59,982 nt of DNA from JACIWG01 sp049969935 (lineage in GTDB: Archaea; Thermoproteota; Nitrososphaeria; JACIWG01). Both the position numbers and the translations under genes were made by a program. Of the stretch, positions 17,841 through 27,142 are shown piece after piece. Each line of letters starts with the position of its first letter. Position 1 is the stretch's first letter. The stretch spans positions 1 to 59,982 of the forward strand of contig JBMFNX010000005.1 in NCBI GenBank assembly GCA_049969935.1, given 5' to 3'. The notes beneath the pieces were generated by a model. The model had not been told where the DNA came from. It did not search any database and saw nothing but the letters and a program-made list of their open reading frames with translations.

Positions 17841-18739
17841 AAGCCCAATTCAACCTCCTTTGCAAAATATTTAATGTACATTAAGGTTATCAGAATAACT
17901 AATAAAATTAATACAATTGAAAGTGCTGAGCCAAGTGGATAATTGCCCATCGTCAAAAATATTATCCACAGATGATTTCCTATCATATACCATTCAATAC
18001 CACCCAAAAGCTCAGGTATCAGGAATTCGCCTACTGAGGGTATGAATACTAGAATTGAACCTGCAAACACTCCCGGTAATGTTAAAGGCAAAGTTACCCT
18101 AAAAAATGTGTTAATCGGTGAAGCACCTAAACTTTGGGCAGCCTCCAAATATTGTGGATTCAATTTTTCAACAGAAGCATATATTGGAAGCACCATCATG
18201 GGCAAATAGTTGTATACCATACCAAAAACTACAGAATACCAAGTGTACAACCATTGAGGTTTTTCTCCAACAAAACCCAGTAATGTTAAAATTTGATTAA
18301 GAATACCGTTTGTGCTGAAAATTGAGATAATAGAATATGTTCTAGCGACAAAACTCAGCCAGAAAGGAATAATTATTAACATGATAAGAAGATTTTGACG
18401 ATTTTTTGCCTTAAATCCAATATAGTATGCTACTGGATAACCTATTATTAGGCACGCTAGTGTAGAGATGATGGCTATACCTAAGGTTCTTAATATTGTT
18501 CGAGAAAATTCTGGTGTTAAAACATTAAAGTAATTTTGTAAAGTGAATTCGAAAGCTATTCTACCAAAAGAGTCTACTTTAGAAAAACTGTATACGAAAA
18601 CTATAATCAATGGGACTATAAAGAAAATTAGTTCAAAAAGAAAAGTTGGCACAATAAGAAAATAGCCTTTCAGTTTACTCATATTCAGTTTAGACCAAAA
18701 ATTATTGGACATTGCTATAGTATGGGATTTGTTAGGCAA
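17837..18739 (-). CDS. potB: polyamine ABC transporter permease
   Basis: 300 residues, six spans plus an extended N-terminus. The EAA loop reads LEAAQSLGASPINTFFRVTL near 197-216, and FWLSFVARTYS is the PotB/PotH signature before span 3. It is the first gene of the minus-strand pair, with potC overlapping by 4 bases. A later in-frame ATG in MSKLKGYFLIV could also be used, because the first 15-20 residues are not conserved in the family. Confidence 0.9.
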   Translation of the reverse strand: MPNKSHTIAMSNNFWSKLNMSKLKGYFLIVPTFLFELIFFIVPLIIVFVYSFSKVDSFGRIAFEFTLQNYFNVLTPEFSRTILRTLGIAIISTLACLIIGYPVAYYIGFKAKNRQNLLIMLIIIPFWLSFVARTYSIISIFSTNGILNQILTLLGFVGEKPQWLYTWYSVVFGMVYNYLPMMVLPIYASVEKLNPQYLEAAQSLGASPINTFFRVTLPLTLPGVFAGSILVFIPSVGEFLIPELLGGIEWYMIGNHLWIIFLTMGNYPLGSALSIVLILLVILITLMYIKYFAKEVELGF

Positions 18740-18758
18740 TTTAAAAACTTAATTTATT

Positions 18759-19733
18759 CTAACCTTGAGTAAATATATAGTCTCTAACCTTTTTCTCATC
18801 AACTTCTACTAGTACACCCCGTAGTATGCCAATATTATATTCGCTACCCGGATTAAATATAATTGTTGAACCAATTCTATCAGCCCCCCTAGACTCATGT
18901 ATGTGTCCATGAAAACTTATTTTCGGCTGAAACTTTTCTATAGCAGCCCTTACTGAAATGCTTCCCACATGAACCATTTCATATTCACCGCCCGGTTTAA
19001 GTATTGGTTTCATTTCATCATTTAATTTTGGAGCCAGATCTATATGTGTTCCATATGGTGGCACATGAATATTAAATATAAGCTGACCTTCAATGGCAAC
19101 ATTTAGAATTGATTCAATTTTAGCTGAAATCTCTTCTTCAGTAAAGTCTCTTGGACATTTCCAAGGAGTAATGTTAGAGATGCCTAGAGAGAAAAGTTTA
19201 TGGTTTGAATCTATTTCAACCACCTTTCCATCGGGGTTTATTAGGTATTTTGATTCAGAAAGAACCTTATCCACAATATAGGAGTCATCATTTCCTGGCA
19301 TCATAAAAAACTTGATATTATCCATTTTTTCAAGTACATTGTCAGCCATATTAACCCACGAGTAAAGTGATTCTCTAATAAGTTCTTCAAAAACTTTTTC
19401 AGCAACCTTAGCATTTTCCTTTAGCTCAACCGCACCTTTCTCGTCAGTAATGTAAGGATAAAAGCCTATTGCACGAATTCTTTCCCTTAAACTATTAAGC
19501 TTATCTATGCTGTTAACAACTACTTTTTCTCCAAGAAAATGGGTTTCAAAGGAGCCATCATTTTTTGATATGATTGGAATCAAGGCTTTTCCAGTTATAT
19601 CGCCGCCAACAATTACTATAGTGGCTTTATAGAGCCTTGGAACCATTAAAAGCTTTTTAAAACAACTTTCACTACCATGAATATCAGATGAAAAAAATAT
19701 ACGGAGTTTTCCAGACTTTCCTATCGAAACCAT
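18759..19733 (-). CDS. calcineurin-like metallophosphoesterase
   Basis: 324 residues. The binuclear-metal motifs run in order: SSDIHGS (near 15-21), GGDITG (near 43-48), GNDDS (near 166-170), IHVPPYG (a metal histidine, near 222-228) and GHIHESRG (near 273-280). This is a cytosolic metal-dependent phosphoesterase of the archaeal/YfcE-like group. The substrate (phosphodiester, nucleotide or protein phosphate) cannot be read off. It follows the APC permease by 12 bases on the same strand, and potB starts 19 bases after its stop, so this strand is densely packed and may be one long transcript. Confidence 0.85.
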   Translation of the reverse strand: MVSIGKSGKLRIFFSSDIHGSESCFKKLLMVPRLYKATIVIVGGDITGKALIPIISKNDGSFETHFLGEKVVVNSIDKLNSLRERIRAIGFYPYITDEKGAVELKENAKVAEKVFEELIRESLYSWVNMADNVLEKMDNIKFFMMPGNDDSYIVDKVLSESKYLINPDGKVVEIDSNHKLFSLGISNITPWKCPRDFTEEEISAKIESILNVAIEGQLIFNIHVPPYGTHIDLAPKLNDEMKPILKPGGEYEMVHVGSISVRAAIEKFQPKISFHGHIHESRGADRIGSTIIFNPGSEYNIGILRGVLVEVDEKKVRDYIFTQG

Positions 19734-19745
19734 CTTCTAGTCACA

Positions 19746-21344
19746 TTATGCTGGTGGAAACTCTTTGAAGGCAAGCTCTAGAGGAATACCCTTTACCCTA
19801 TGATATATGGAGCTTATCACATATATTATTATGCCAACCACGTATATTCCTATTAGGAATATGACAGCATCAGGTGTAAGGCCTGAAACAGCAGGTTCTG
19901 TTCCAACCCACGCCAGCCAGATTGATAGGATAGCGCTTAATGTTGCCAAGATAACTAGAACAGGTACACCTGCAACCTTTCTCCTTACAACAGCTGGAGC
20001 CAGTTCAAGAAGCTCTTTCCGCCTGTATGGTAAAACTATTCCTGCAGCTGATGCTACAAAAGTCATTATACCCCAACCGAGGACGACGAAAACAAAATAG
20101 TTTAGTAAGGGTGTAAATAGCCAAAGATACTGTGCTACGATTGCAACAACTGTTACAGTAATTAGGGCAGTATATGGCGTACCATATCTTGAATCAACTT
20201 TAGATAGGAACTGTGGCACAATTCTATCGAAAGACCATGCAAAAAGAAGTCTTACTGTAGTAAAAATGTAGACAAGTATTGCTGAAAGGGTCATGGCAGC
20301 AAAGCCGCAGACTATAACCGTGAACACGGCTGGAGAAACAGCATTTTTTGCCAGCATATGGAAGAATGGTGGTGTTTCACCTAATGGATAATTTTCTGGA
20401 CTGTTAACAAAAAGGTATGCTAGAGAGGCGATAAAGTTTGAGCCCATACCAGCATAGGTTGCATCGTAAATGATGTATGTTATTAAACCAAAGACTAGTA
20501 CAGCGCCAATAATTGCTATCAACTGTGACTTTCTAACTTCCTTAATTTCTCCAGCAAGATATACTGAGTTATTGAATCCCAGAAAATTTAGTATTGTGAA
20601 CATTACACCAGAAAAAGTTGCTGTTAGAGTAAAGGTTTCAGGCATACCATTAGCGATAGCCTTCGAAACTATTTTATTAGCATCAAAATTGTATGCTGAA
20701 GCTATTGAGGACTGGAAGGTTGAAGGTGACATCATGTAGAATGTGAGAGCATAGGCGATTACACCAGCACATATTATTAGAAAGAAGGCCCAGAAGGCAT
20801 ACTTTGTTACCTTCACACCCCTTGACATGAGAAGCGCTATTAAAACATAGAATATTACTGCTATTAGAAACATGTTCCAGGGATCATTGACCCAAGCGAC
20901 AGCATCGGACATGCCATAAGCTTCAAACAACGGAGAAAGTGCATATTGTGTGAACCATGGAACGTAGGAGCCTGCAACTGATAAGAGTGTTATGAAGAGG
21001 AAGAAGTTTATTGCGAACCCTATCGATGGATGGATAAGCCTACTAACCCAGATATAGTCGCCTCCCGTTCTTGGCATTATAATTGACATGTAAGCGTAGT
21101 ATAAGCCTATCACTATGCTAATGGCCATAGCGAGAAAGACTGTAGTAGGTAAATGGACACCTGGAAATATTCCGAGAGCCCAGACACCGTACACGTAAAC
21201 AGCTGTTGGAGCCATTATCAGAACATTGTAAATAAGTGCATCCCAAGCTGAAATCTCTTTTACAAGACCAGAAGAGCGTCTAACATACATTTTTAACTCT
21301 TCAGATACAGCCATGTGTATCGCATTGAGGCTAAAATTCTTCAA
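19746..21344 (-). CDS. APC superfamily amino-acid/amine permease
   Basis: 532 residues with about 12-14 membrane spans. The first span region carries APTAVYVYGVWALG and the 'SIIMPRTGGDYIWVSR' loop typical of APC transporters. An N-terminal cytoplasmic segment (RRSSGLVKEISAWDALIYN) is also family-like. It imports an amino acid or amine by proton or sodium coupling. The amidase lies 44 bases upstream and the phosphoesterase 12 bases downstream on the same strand, so an amide/amine uptake-and-hydrolysis unit is plausible. Substrate unknown. Confidence 0.87.
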   Translation of the reverse strand: MKNFSLNAIHMAVSEELKMYVRRSSGLVKEISAWDALIYNVLIMAPTAVYVYGVWALGIFPGVHLPTTVFLAMAISIVIGLYYAYMSIIMPRTGGDYIWVSRLIHPSIGFAINFFLFITLLSVAGSYVPWFTQYALSPLFEAYGMSDAVAWVNDPWNMFLIAVIFYVLIALLMSRGVKVTKYAFWAFFLIICAGVIAYALTFYMMSPSTFQSSIASAYNFDANKIVSKAIANGMPETFTLTATFSGVMFTILNFLGFNNSVYLAGEIKEVRKSQLIAIIGAVLVFGLITYIIYDATYAGMGSNFIASLAYLFVNSPENYPLGETPPFFHMLAKNAVSPAVFTVIVCGFAAMTLSAILVYIFTTVRLLFAWSFDRIVPQFLSKVDSRYGTPYTALITVTVVAIVAQYLWLFTPLLNYFVFVVLGWGIMTFVASAAGIVLPYRRKELLELAPAVVRRKVAGVPVLVILATLSAILSIWLAWVGTEPAVSGLTPDAVIFLIGIYVVGIIIYVISSIYHRVKGIPLELAFKEFPPA

Positions 21345-21388
21345 TTAATAAAGTTTTCTTGCAAAAAATTTTATTTTTAAAAAATTGT

Positions 21389-22309
21389 TTAAATAGTTAA
21401 GAAATCTTTAATTTTTACAAAATCCTTCGAAATTTCAGCCCTGACACCCTTCTTTGGGTCTACAAGTTGATTTATTCTCAAGTTGACAACTAAGCTTCCA
21501 AGCATGTATGCTCCTTCAAAACTTAGATTATTAGAAAACATAAGGGCGTCGATAGCTGTTTCAGTTGCAGCATACAAAGCCTCGTCTACAGTATTACCGA
21601 ATGCCAGCACGGCCACAATATCTCTGTTTTCTAGAAGAGGGAATCTTGGCTGCTTCCCCTTTATAACGTCAACTCTAACGAGAACTTCTCCAGAAGTTTC
21701 TGCTGCAGAAACACATAACTCACCGTCAGCCTGCACTGTATGAAGGTCGCCGAGAGCCAATAGAGCGCCTTTCACTGAAACTGGAAGATATAGTTTTGAG
21801 CCAGCGTTTAATATTGGCACATCCATATTACCACCATGCCTACCAAGATCCCCGCAAGGGATTTCACCATATGCTGGTGCAACACCTATTGTTCCAACCA
21901 CTGGATTAGACTTTATCTTCAACGAACCAAACTTTGTAACATACTTGTCTGCTTCCAAAAACTTAATTTTTGAAGAAAATTTTTTGTCGGAAAGAAGACC
22001 GTAACCTGGAACTGTTAAAATGAAAGCTTTATCGTCCACATTTATATCAACTATCTCAACGACGAGAGTGTCACCGGGTTCAGCGTTTCTCACATAAAGT
22101 GGCCCCGTAGCACCATTAACACGGCTCCAGTCGATAGCGCTTATAGAATCCATTTCACTTTTGACCTGCCCACTTAGACAGTCCAAAGTTTCAAAGACAA
22201 CAAGCTCGCCTGGTAAAGCTTCTTCAACGGGCTTGTTTGCAGCACTAAACTTGTATATTATTTCTGTACCATCAATTTTCTTGACCATGCCAATCACATC
22301 ATATTCCAC
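21389..22309 (-). CDS. acetamidase/formamidase family amidohydrolase
   Basis: 306 residues, matching FmdA/AmdA-type enzymes that hydrolyse short amides to ammonia and the carboxylic acid. Recognisable pieces are the NGATGPLYVRNAEPGDTLVV segment, PCGDLGRHGGNMDVP (probable zinc-binding acid/histidine region) and LPVSVKGALLALGDLHTVQADGE with the conserved GD-H-QGDGE-like metal site. It heads a probable operon with the APC permease. The product ammonia would be a nitrogen source, or the enzyme could act on an amino-acid amide brought in by the permease. Confidence 0.9.
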   Translation of the reverse strand: MEYDVIGMVKKIDGTEIIYKFSAANKPVEEALPGELVVFETLDCLSGQVKSEMDSISAIDWSRVNGATGPLYVRNAEPGDTLVVEIVDINVDDKAFILTVPGYGLLSDKKFSSKIKFLEADKYVTKFGSLKIKSNPVVGTIGVAPAYGEIPCGDLGRHGGNMDVPILNAGSKLYLPVSVKGALLALGDLHTVQADGELCVSAAETSGEVLVRVDVIKGKQPRFPLLENRDIVAVLAFGNTVDEALYAATETAIDALMFSNNLSFEGAYMLGSLVVNLRINQLVDPKKGVRAEISKDFVKIKDFLTI

Positions 22310-22386
22310 TTAATACCAGTGCTATAAAGGTTATATTGATGCAAATTTAAATACATCAAATTTTTGGCCTATAATGGAAAGGGTAA

Positions 22387-22839
22387 ATGGATCTAGAAAA
22401 ATTTTTAAAAGAAAATGGTTTGTGGTACAGGTTTATCGAGAAATCTGAGACAATACACACGGCTGATGCTGCTAAGGCTGCTGGAATCGAATTAAATAGG
22501 CTCACTAAGAATCTTGTATCGAAGACTGATTCTGGAGAATATGTGCTACTTATTGTTCCAGGAGACAAGAAAGTTGACCTCGATAAGGCGGCTAAGGTTC
22601 TTGGTGTAAAAAAGGTACGTCTTATCCCCTTTGACAAGGCTGAAGAGGTAAGCGGCTATCCTCCAGGCGGTACACCCTCAATAGGGCATAAGACGCCTAT
22701 GAAAATAATAGTGGATAAGAGTATACTTTCACATCAGACAGTATTTTGTGGAGGGGGTTCTAGAACAAAGCTTTTAGAGTTGAAGACGGAAGACATAGTT
22801 CGTGTTGGAAAAGCGGTAGTCTCAGAAATTTCAGCATAA
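22387..22839 (+). CDS. YbaK/ProX-type aminoacyl-tRNA deacylase
   Basis: 150 residues, full length for the family that clears mischarged tRNA (for example Ala- or Cys-tRNA-Pro). Core features are TADAAKAAGIELNRLTKNLV near the N-terminus, the catalytic lysine region DKKVDLDKAAKVLGVKKVRL and the glycine loop GYPPGGTPSIGHK, near 95-107. It acts free in the cytoplasm. It is divergent from the amidase gene with a 77-base shared promoter region, and its 3' end abuts a decayed toxin gene on the opposite strand. Confidence 0.88.
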   Translation: MDLEKFLKENGLWYRFIEKSETIHTADAAKAAGIELNRLTKNLVSKTDSGEYVLLIVPGDKKVDLDKAAKVLGVKKVRLIPFDKAEEVSGYPPGGTPSIGHKTPMKIIVDKSILSHQTVFCGGGSRTKLLELKTEDIVRVGKAVVSEISA

Positions 22840-22847
22840 CTTTGGCC

Positions 22848-23205
22848 GTCAAAAGTTAGACCATATTCTTTTAACACCCCATAATGTTTAACGTTTCCTG
22901 TCAAAAGTTTAAGCTTTTCCTAAGAGCCTTACATCCTATGACTAGATTTCTGTCTTCAATCGTTTTCCCCAAAACTTTCAGAGGCCACAAAATTTCTGAA
23001 GCCACTTCCAGTATCCCATTATAAACCCAAGCTATTTGGAAAGATTCTTCCAAAACCCTTTTAGCCCCCAATATTCCTAGTACCTCTAATAAACTCATAT
23101 ACCGTTATTTTCAGATATGCAGTATACTCCATTATGGTCCAGTTCTAGGAGACCTTTATAATAATCTATTAGAAAATATGTATCCACCAATATTCTCGAG
23201 CCCAT
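22848..23205 (-). pseudogene. decayed VapC toxin (PIN domain) with three frameshifts
   Basis: Reading the minus strand from the ATG at 23205 gives GSRILVDTYFLIDYYKG, the first PIN motif with its conserved aspartate. Then, moving frame at an A-run near 23105-23111, it gives CISEITVYEFIRGTR with the conserved glutamate. After a second shift at the C-run 23065-23069 it gives GAKRVLEESFQIAW... and GKTIEDRNLVIGC (third acidic motif). After a third shift near 22897-22913 it gives LLTGNVKHYGVLKEYGL (last motif). Together these make a nearly complete 118-residue VapC. Each break is a one-base indel in a homopolymer. The same frame also lost a tryptophan/arginine-rich stretch to substitutions (SEILWPLK). 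The 65-codon open frame at 22901-23098 is a fragment of this gene, not a separate one. Confidence 0.75.
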
Positions 23206-23370
23206 TTTCTAACCCTCATATCCTCGTACTCCATTTCTAGAAGAGACTGCATCTTTTACCTATAAGCCAACCTTTTTTCAGCAAGAGCAATATTTGCCAA
23301 CACATAAAAATGAGCTCAAGTCTTGTTACCTTTCACACTTCTTTTTAATTTCCACATTCACTGGTATCAT
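23206..23370 (-). pseudogene. probable decayed antitoxin gene upstream of the broken vapC
   Basis: The minus strand has an ATG at 23370 opening PVNVEIKKKCER before a stop. Further frames give ANIALAEKRLAYR and LLEMEYEDMR, which resemble the helical tail of small VapB-type antitoxins. A TATA-like stretch (CTATAATAAATAA) precedes the ATG. Several stops and frame changes show the gene is dead. The position immediately upstream of the broken vapC fits the usual antitoxin-toxin order. Family assignment is tentative. Confidence 0.4.
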
Positions 23371-23425
23371 GCTCCCACATTATTATTTATTATAGGTCTT
23401 ATCGCGTAAAAGGAAAACAATATAT

Positions 23426-26400
23426 GTGCTGGAACAAATAATACTGAAGAACATAAGGATGAAAGCTATTTTCCTGAAACTTTGCCCAAACTGTGGAGGG
23501 GACATAAACGATTTTAGACTCTCCTTGAAAGCGCCGTGCGAGAAATGTTTACCCCTGCCTGATGAGAAGATTTCTGAGCTTTCTAGTTTAGAAATTTTGG
23601 AACTCTTAAAGGGCGCGGGTCTTTTAAAAAGATTACAAAATTTATATGACATTCGAGTACATTTAGAGGAACTTGACAACCTATTTTACAAGGTTACTGG
23701 AAGTAGACTTTGGAGTGCCCAAAGAAGCTGGGCTAAGAGAGCCTTTTCTGGAAAAAATTTTGCGATTGTAGCTCCAACAGGTATGGGAAAAAGTGTTTTT
23801 GGCGCAATCCTTTCACTATACTTTGCTTTGAAGGGTAAGAAATGTTATATTATCGTTCCAACTGCAATATTGGCTGAGCAGACGTACAGGAGAATTGAAG
23901 AATTTCTTGAAAAGATTGGTGCAGCAATAAAAATTTCAAGATATCATTCGATGTTAAGTAACAGGGAAAGGGAGATAGAGCAGGAGACGATTTCAAATAA
24001 AGAGTATAATATATTGATAACTACATCAGCTTTTCTTTCAAAAAATTTTGAAATGCTTAACGGAAGCACATTCGACCTAGTTATCGTCGACGATGTTGAC
24101 GCACTACTAAAGTCGTCTAAAAATGTAGATAAAGTCCTCTACTTAGCCGGATTCTCTAAAGATGCAATAACACAGTGTCTCAAACTAATAGAATTAAAGA
24201 GAGAGTACAGTAAACTTTTGAAAAGAGGTGAAGATGTCTCCTTTTTAGAGAAGGAGATAGAGGAAGTAAAAAAGTTTTTAGAGGATTCTGTTAAAGTATC
24301 TAAAATTGGAAATATAATAGTTTCAGGAGCATCGCCTAGAGGGAAAAGGACTAAGAGAATAAAATTGTTTAGAGAACTTATGGGATTCGAAATTGGGTCT
24401 AGGATAGAGTTTGTTAGAAACATAGAGGACCTTTATATTCCTGATGTAGACGATATTGAGGAGAAGGTTATCGAACTTGTCAAGGTTCTTGGCTCTGGAG
24501 GAATAATTTTTGTGCCCATGGACAGGGGTCTAGAGTTTGCTGAAAGATTATATAAGAGGCTTTTAGAAGAAAATTTTAGTGTCTCATTATATAGTAGGGG
24601 TAAGGCTAAGGTTGTAGAAGATTTTTCATCAGGTAAAATTGGGCTCCTGATAGGGGTTGCATCGTACAGGAGCCCGCTTGCAAGAGGAATTGATTTGCCC
24701 CACGTCATAAGATATGCAGTTTTTGCTGGAGTACCTAAATTTAGGATAAGTTTAGATGTGGAGAAAGATTTTAGTCCCACGCGTGCGCTAATACTGCTTT
24801 CTAATTTAAGGGAAATGGTATCCGAGGACGAGCAGACGGTTGTTGAAAAACATGTGTCTGAACTTAGGGAAGTCGTTCATCAAATAAGGTCACCTGATGA
24901 AGTTAAAGAGATTATAGAGGCAATAAAAAATAATGTTAGGCTTGGAGGATACAAAGGTGTAATACAGAAGAAGTTAGAAGAGGTAAGAAGGTATCTTATA
25001 GAAATTTTGTCAAGAGAAGATGTTAAAGGAAAAATTATGGCATCACCTAATATTTCAGTCGGTAGAGAAGAAAATAGGTTGTACATGGTTGTACCGGACA
25101 CGGTTGCCTACATACAGGCTTCAGGTAGAACTTCAAGAATGTTTTCAGGAGGCATTTCTAAAGGAGTTTCAGTCACACTTGTGGACGACATGAAGGCTTT
25201 TAATGGGCTGGTTAAGGAATCAAAATGGTTTTCTGAGGAAATAGAATGGAAAAACTTTAACGAAGTTGACTTGCACAAGATTTTAGAGGAAGTTGACAGG
25301 GATAGGGCTACAATAAAAAAGCTTATGGCAGGCTTAATAAGCCCACAGTTTCGGGATCCGATAACAACAGCGTTGCTTATTGTCGAGTCACCGAATAAGG
25401 TTAAAACTATAGCAAGATTTTTCGGTAAACCAAGCAAGAGAACAGTTAACGGCTTAACTGTTTATGAAGTTAGCACAGGAGACTATATATTGAACATAAC
25501 TGCAAGCGGTGGACACTTATTTGACCTGCCAACCTATGAGTTGGGAAATAACAGTGTTCATGGTGTAATAAAATGTGATGGAAAATTTTTACCAGCATAT
25601 ATTACCATCAAAAGGTGTATAAAATGCAAAAGGACTTTCACAAAACCTATAGAAAGATGCAACTACTGCCAATCTGAAATATTTGATAAAGAAAAAATTG
25701 TGGAAGCTTTAAGAAAACTTGCTTTAGAAACAGACTTAGTATTGATTGGAACTGACGCTGACGCCGAAGGAGAGAAGATAGGATGGGATATAGCAACAAC
25801 ACTCTCACCCTACACTTCAAAAATCAAACGAATAGAATTTCATGAGATAACTAAAAGGGCTTTAGTGGACGGGTTAAAGAATCTTAGAGATATAGATATG
25901 AGACTTGTTGAGGCACAGATGGTTAGGAGGATTGAAGACCGTTGGCTAGGCTTCGAGTTAAGTGAGAAGCTTTGGAACAGGTTCGGCGACAACACACTTT
26001 CAGCTGGACGTGTACAAACACCAGTGTTAGGGTGGGTTATAGATAGGGCAAACGAATCTCGCAAAAGTTTTCAAACGTTCTTTGAAATATCTTTGGAAAA
26101 CGGTTTAAAGGTTGTTATAAAAAGGCCTCTAATGGAAAACGATAAGACTGTGGAAGAAGTTCATAAACTAGCTAAAGCCGTATATTGGGTAAAAGAAGTT
26201 CATAGGGAGGAGTTAGAAGTTAATCCTCCACCACCATATTCTACAGACACACTCCTCCAGGATGCAGCATCCCAGCTAAAATTTAGTGTACATAAGACTA
26301 TGAGCCTTGCACAAGATTTGTTCGAACTCGGACTTATAACGTATCATAGAACAGACAGTATACGAGTATCTAATGTTGGACAAAGAGTTGCTAAAGACTA

Positions 26401-27115
26401 TATTGTTGAAAAATTCGATGAAAGCTTCTATAGGCCAAGAGAATGGTCTAAGGAGGGGGCTCACGAATGCATTAGGCCAACAAGGCCTATTGATGCTACA
26501 AGATTAAAGTATATGCTCACAATGGGCACAATAAGGCTTGCCAAAAAACTAACATATGAACATTTTCAATTATATGACCAAATATTTAGGCGATTCATAG
26601 CAAGCCAAATGAGACATGTAAAAGTGTTAAAACAAAAGTATGAAATTAGATTCAATGATAATATTGAGTTTATTGAAGGATATACAAAGATGTTAGAGAA
26701 TGGTTTTAATTTAGTGCTAAAAGTAAACCTTATACCCGAAACCGTTGAAGGCACATTGAAAGCAGTGAACGTAAAAAGTTGGAGAGCGCCTACAATACCA
26801 CTTTTTAAGCAATCTGACCTGATAAGGTTGATGAAGCTAAAGGATATAGGGAGACCTTCAACCTACGCAAAAATTGTTACAACACTCTTTCAAAGAGGGT
26901 ATGTGCAAGAGAATGATAGGAAAGAGATGGTGCCGACTAAAAAAGGATATCAAGTCTACTTTTACTTAAACAGAAGGTTCTACGAATTCATTTCAGAAGA
27001 AACGACCAGAAAGTTAAAGAAGATTATGGATTCAATAGAGGAGGGTAAAGTAAACTATCAAGAAACACTTAATGAACTTTACAGGGAAATACTTTCAATA
27101 AGAAGACATTATTAG
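23426..27115 (+). CDS. rgy: reverse gyrase
   Basis: 1229 residues, full length. Order: N-terminal zinc finger (C20, C23, C38, C41), SF2 helicase-like module with Walker A APTGMGKS at 116-123 and a DDVD box, the regulatory latch region, then a type IA topoisomerase beginning near residue 648 with LLIVESPNKVKT (TOPRIM). A second zinc finger CIKC...CNYC lies near 731-750, DTDAEGEKIG-type TOPRIM acids follow, and the DNA-breaking tyrosine is Y973 in LITYHRTDS. It introduces positive supercoils with ATP and is the signature enzyme of hyperthermophiles. The open frame starts at GTG 23426; ATG at 23459 (MKAIFLKLCPNCGG) gives the more usual N-terminus. It appears intact and is followed 27 bases later by a radical SAM gene. 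Confidence 0.97.
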   Translation: MLEQIILKNIRMKAIFLKLCPNCGGDINDFRLSLKAPCEKCLPLPDEKISELSSLEILELLKGAGLLKRLQNLYDIRVHLEELDNLFYKVTGSRLWSAQRSWAKRAFSGKNFAIVAPTGMGKSVFGAILSLYFALKGKKCYIIVPTAILAEQTYRRIEEFLEKIGAAIKISRYHSMLSNREREIEQETISNKEYNILITTSAFLSKNFEMLNGSTFDLVIVDDVDALLKSSKNVDKVLYLAGFSKDAITQCLKLIELKREYSKLLKRGEDVSFLEKEIEEVKKFLEDSVKVSKIGNIIVSGASPRGKRTKRIKLFRELMGFEIGSRIEFVRNIEDLYIPDVDDIEEKVIELVKVLGSGGIIFVPMDRGLEFAERLYKRLLEENFSVSLYSRGKAKVVEDFSSGKIGLLIGVASYRSPLARGIDLPHVIRYAVFAGVPKFRISLDVEKDFSPTRALILLSNLREMVSEDEQTVVEKHVSELREVVHQIRSPDEVKEIIEAIKNNVRLGGYKGVIQKKLEEVRRYLIEILSREDVKGKIMASPNISVGREENRLYMVVPDTVAYIQASGRTSRMFSGGISKGVSVTLVDDMKAFNGLVKESKWFSEEIEWKNFNEVDLHKILEEVDRDRATIKKLMAGLISPQFRDPITTALLIVESPNKVKTIARFFGKPSKRTVNGLTVYEVSTGDYILNITASGGHLFDLPTYELGNNSVHGVIKCDGKFLPAYITIKRCIKCKRTFTKPIERCNYCQSEIFDKEKIVEALRKLALETDLVLIGTDADAEGEKIGWDIATTLSPYTSKIKRIEFHEITKRALVDGLKNLRDIDMRLVEAQMVRRIEDRWLGFELSEKLWNRFGDNTLSAGRVQTPVLGWVIDRANESRKSFQTFFEISLENGLKVVIKRPLMENDKTVEEVHKLAKAVYWVKEVHREELEVNPPPPYSTDTLLQDAASQLKFSVHKTMSLAQDLFELGLITYHRTDSIRVSNVGQRVAKDYIVEKFDESFYRPREWSKEGAHECIRPTRPIDATRLKYMLTMGTIRLAKKLTYEHFQLYDQIFRRFIASQMRHVKVLKQKYEIRFNDNIEFIEGYTKMLENGFNLVLKVNLIPETVEGTLKAVNVKSWRAPTIPLFKQSDLIRLMKLKDIGRPSTYAKIVTTLFQRGYVQENDRKEMVPTKKGYQVYFYLNRRFYEFISEETTRKLKKIMDSIEEGKVNYQETLNELYREILSIRRHY

Positions 27116-27142
27116 CGACCATAGACTTCCTCAGAAGAGGGG

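Noticed and set aside
22901..23098. 65-codon open frame on the minus strand as a separate small gene
   Set aside because: Its sequence is the middle of a VapC PIN domain (GKTIEDRNLVIGC). Reading neighbouring frames recovers the rest, so it is a fragment of a pseudogene.
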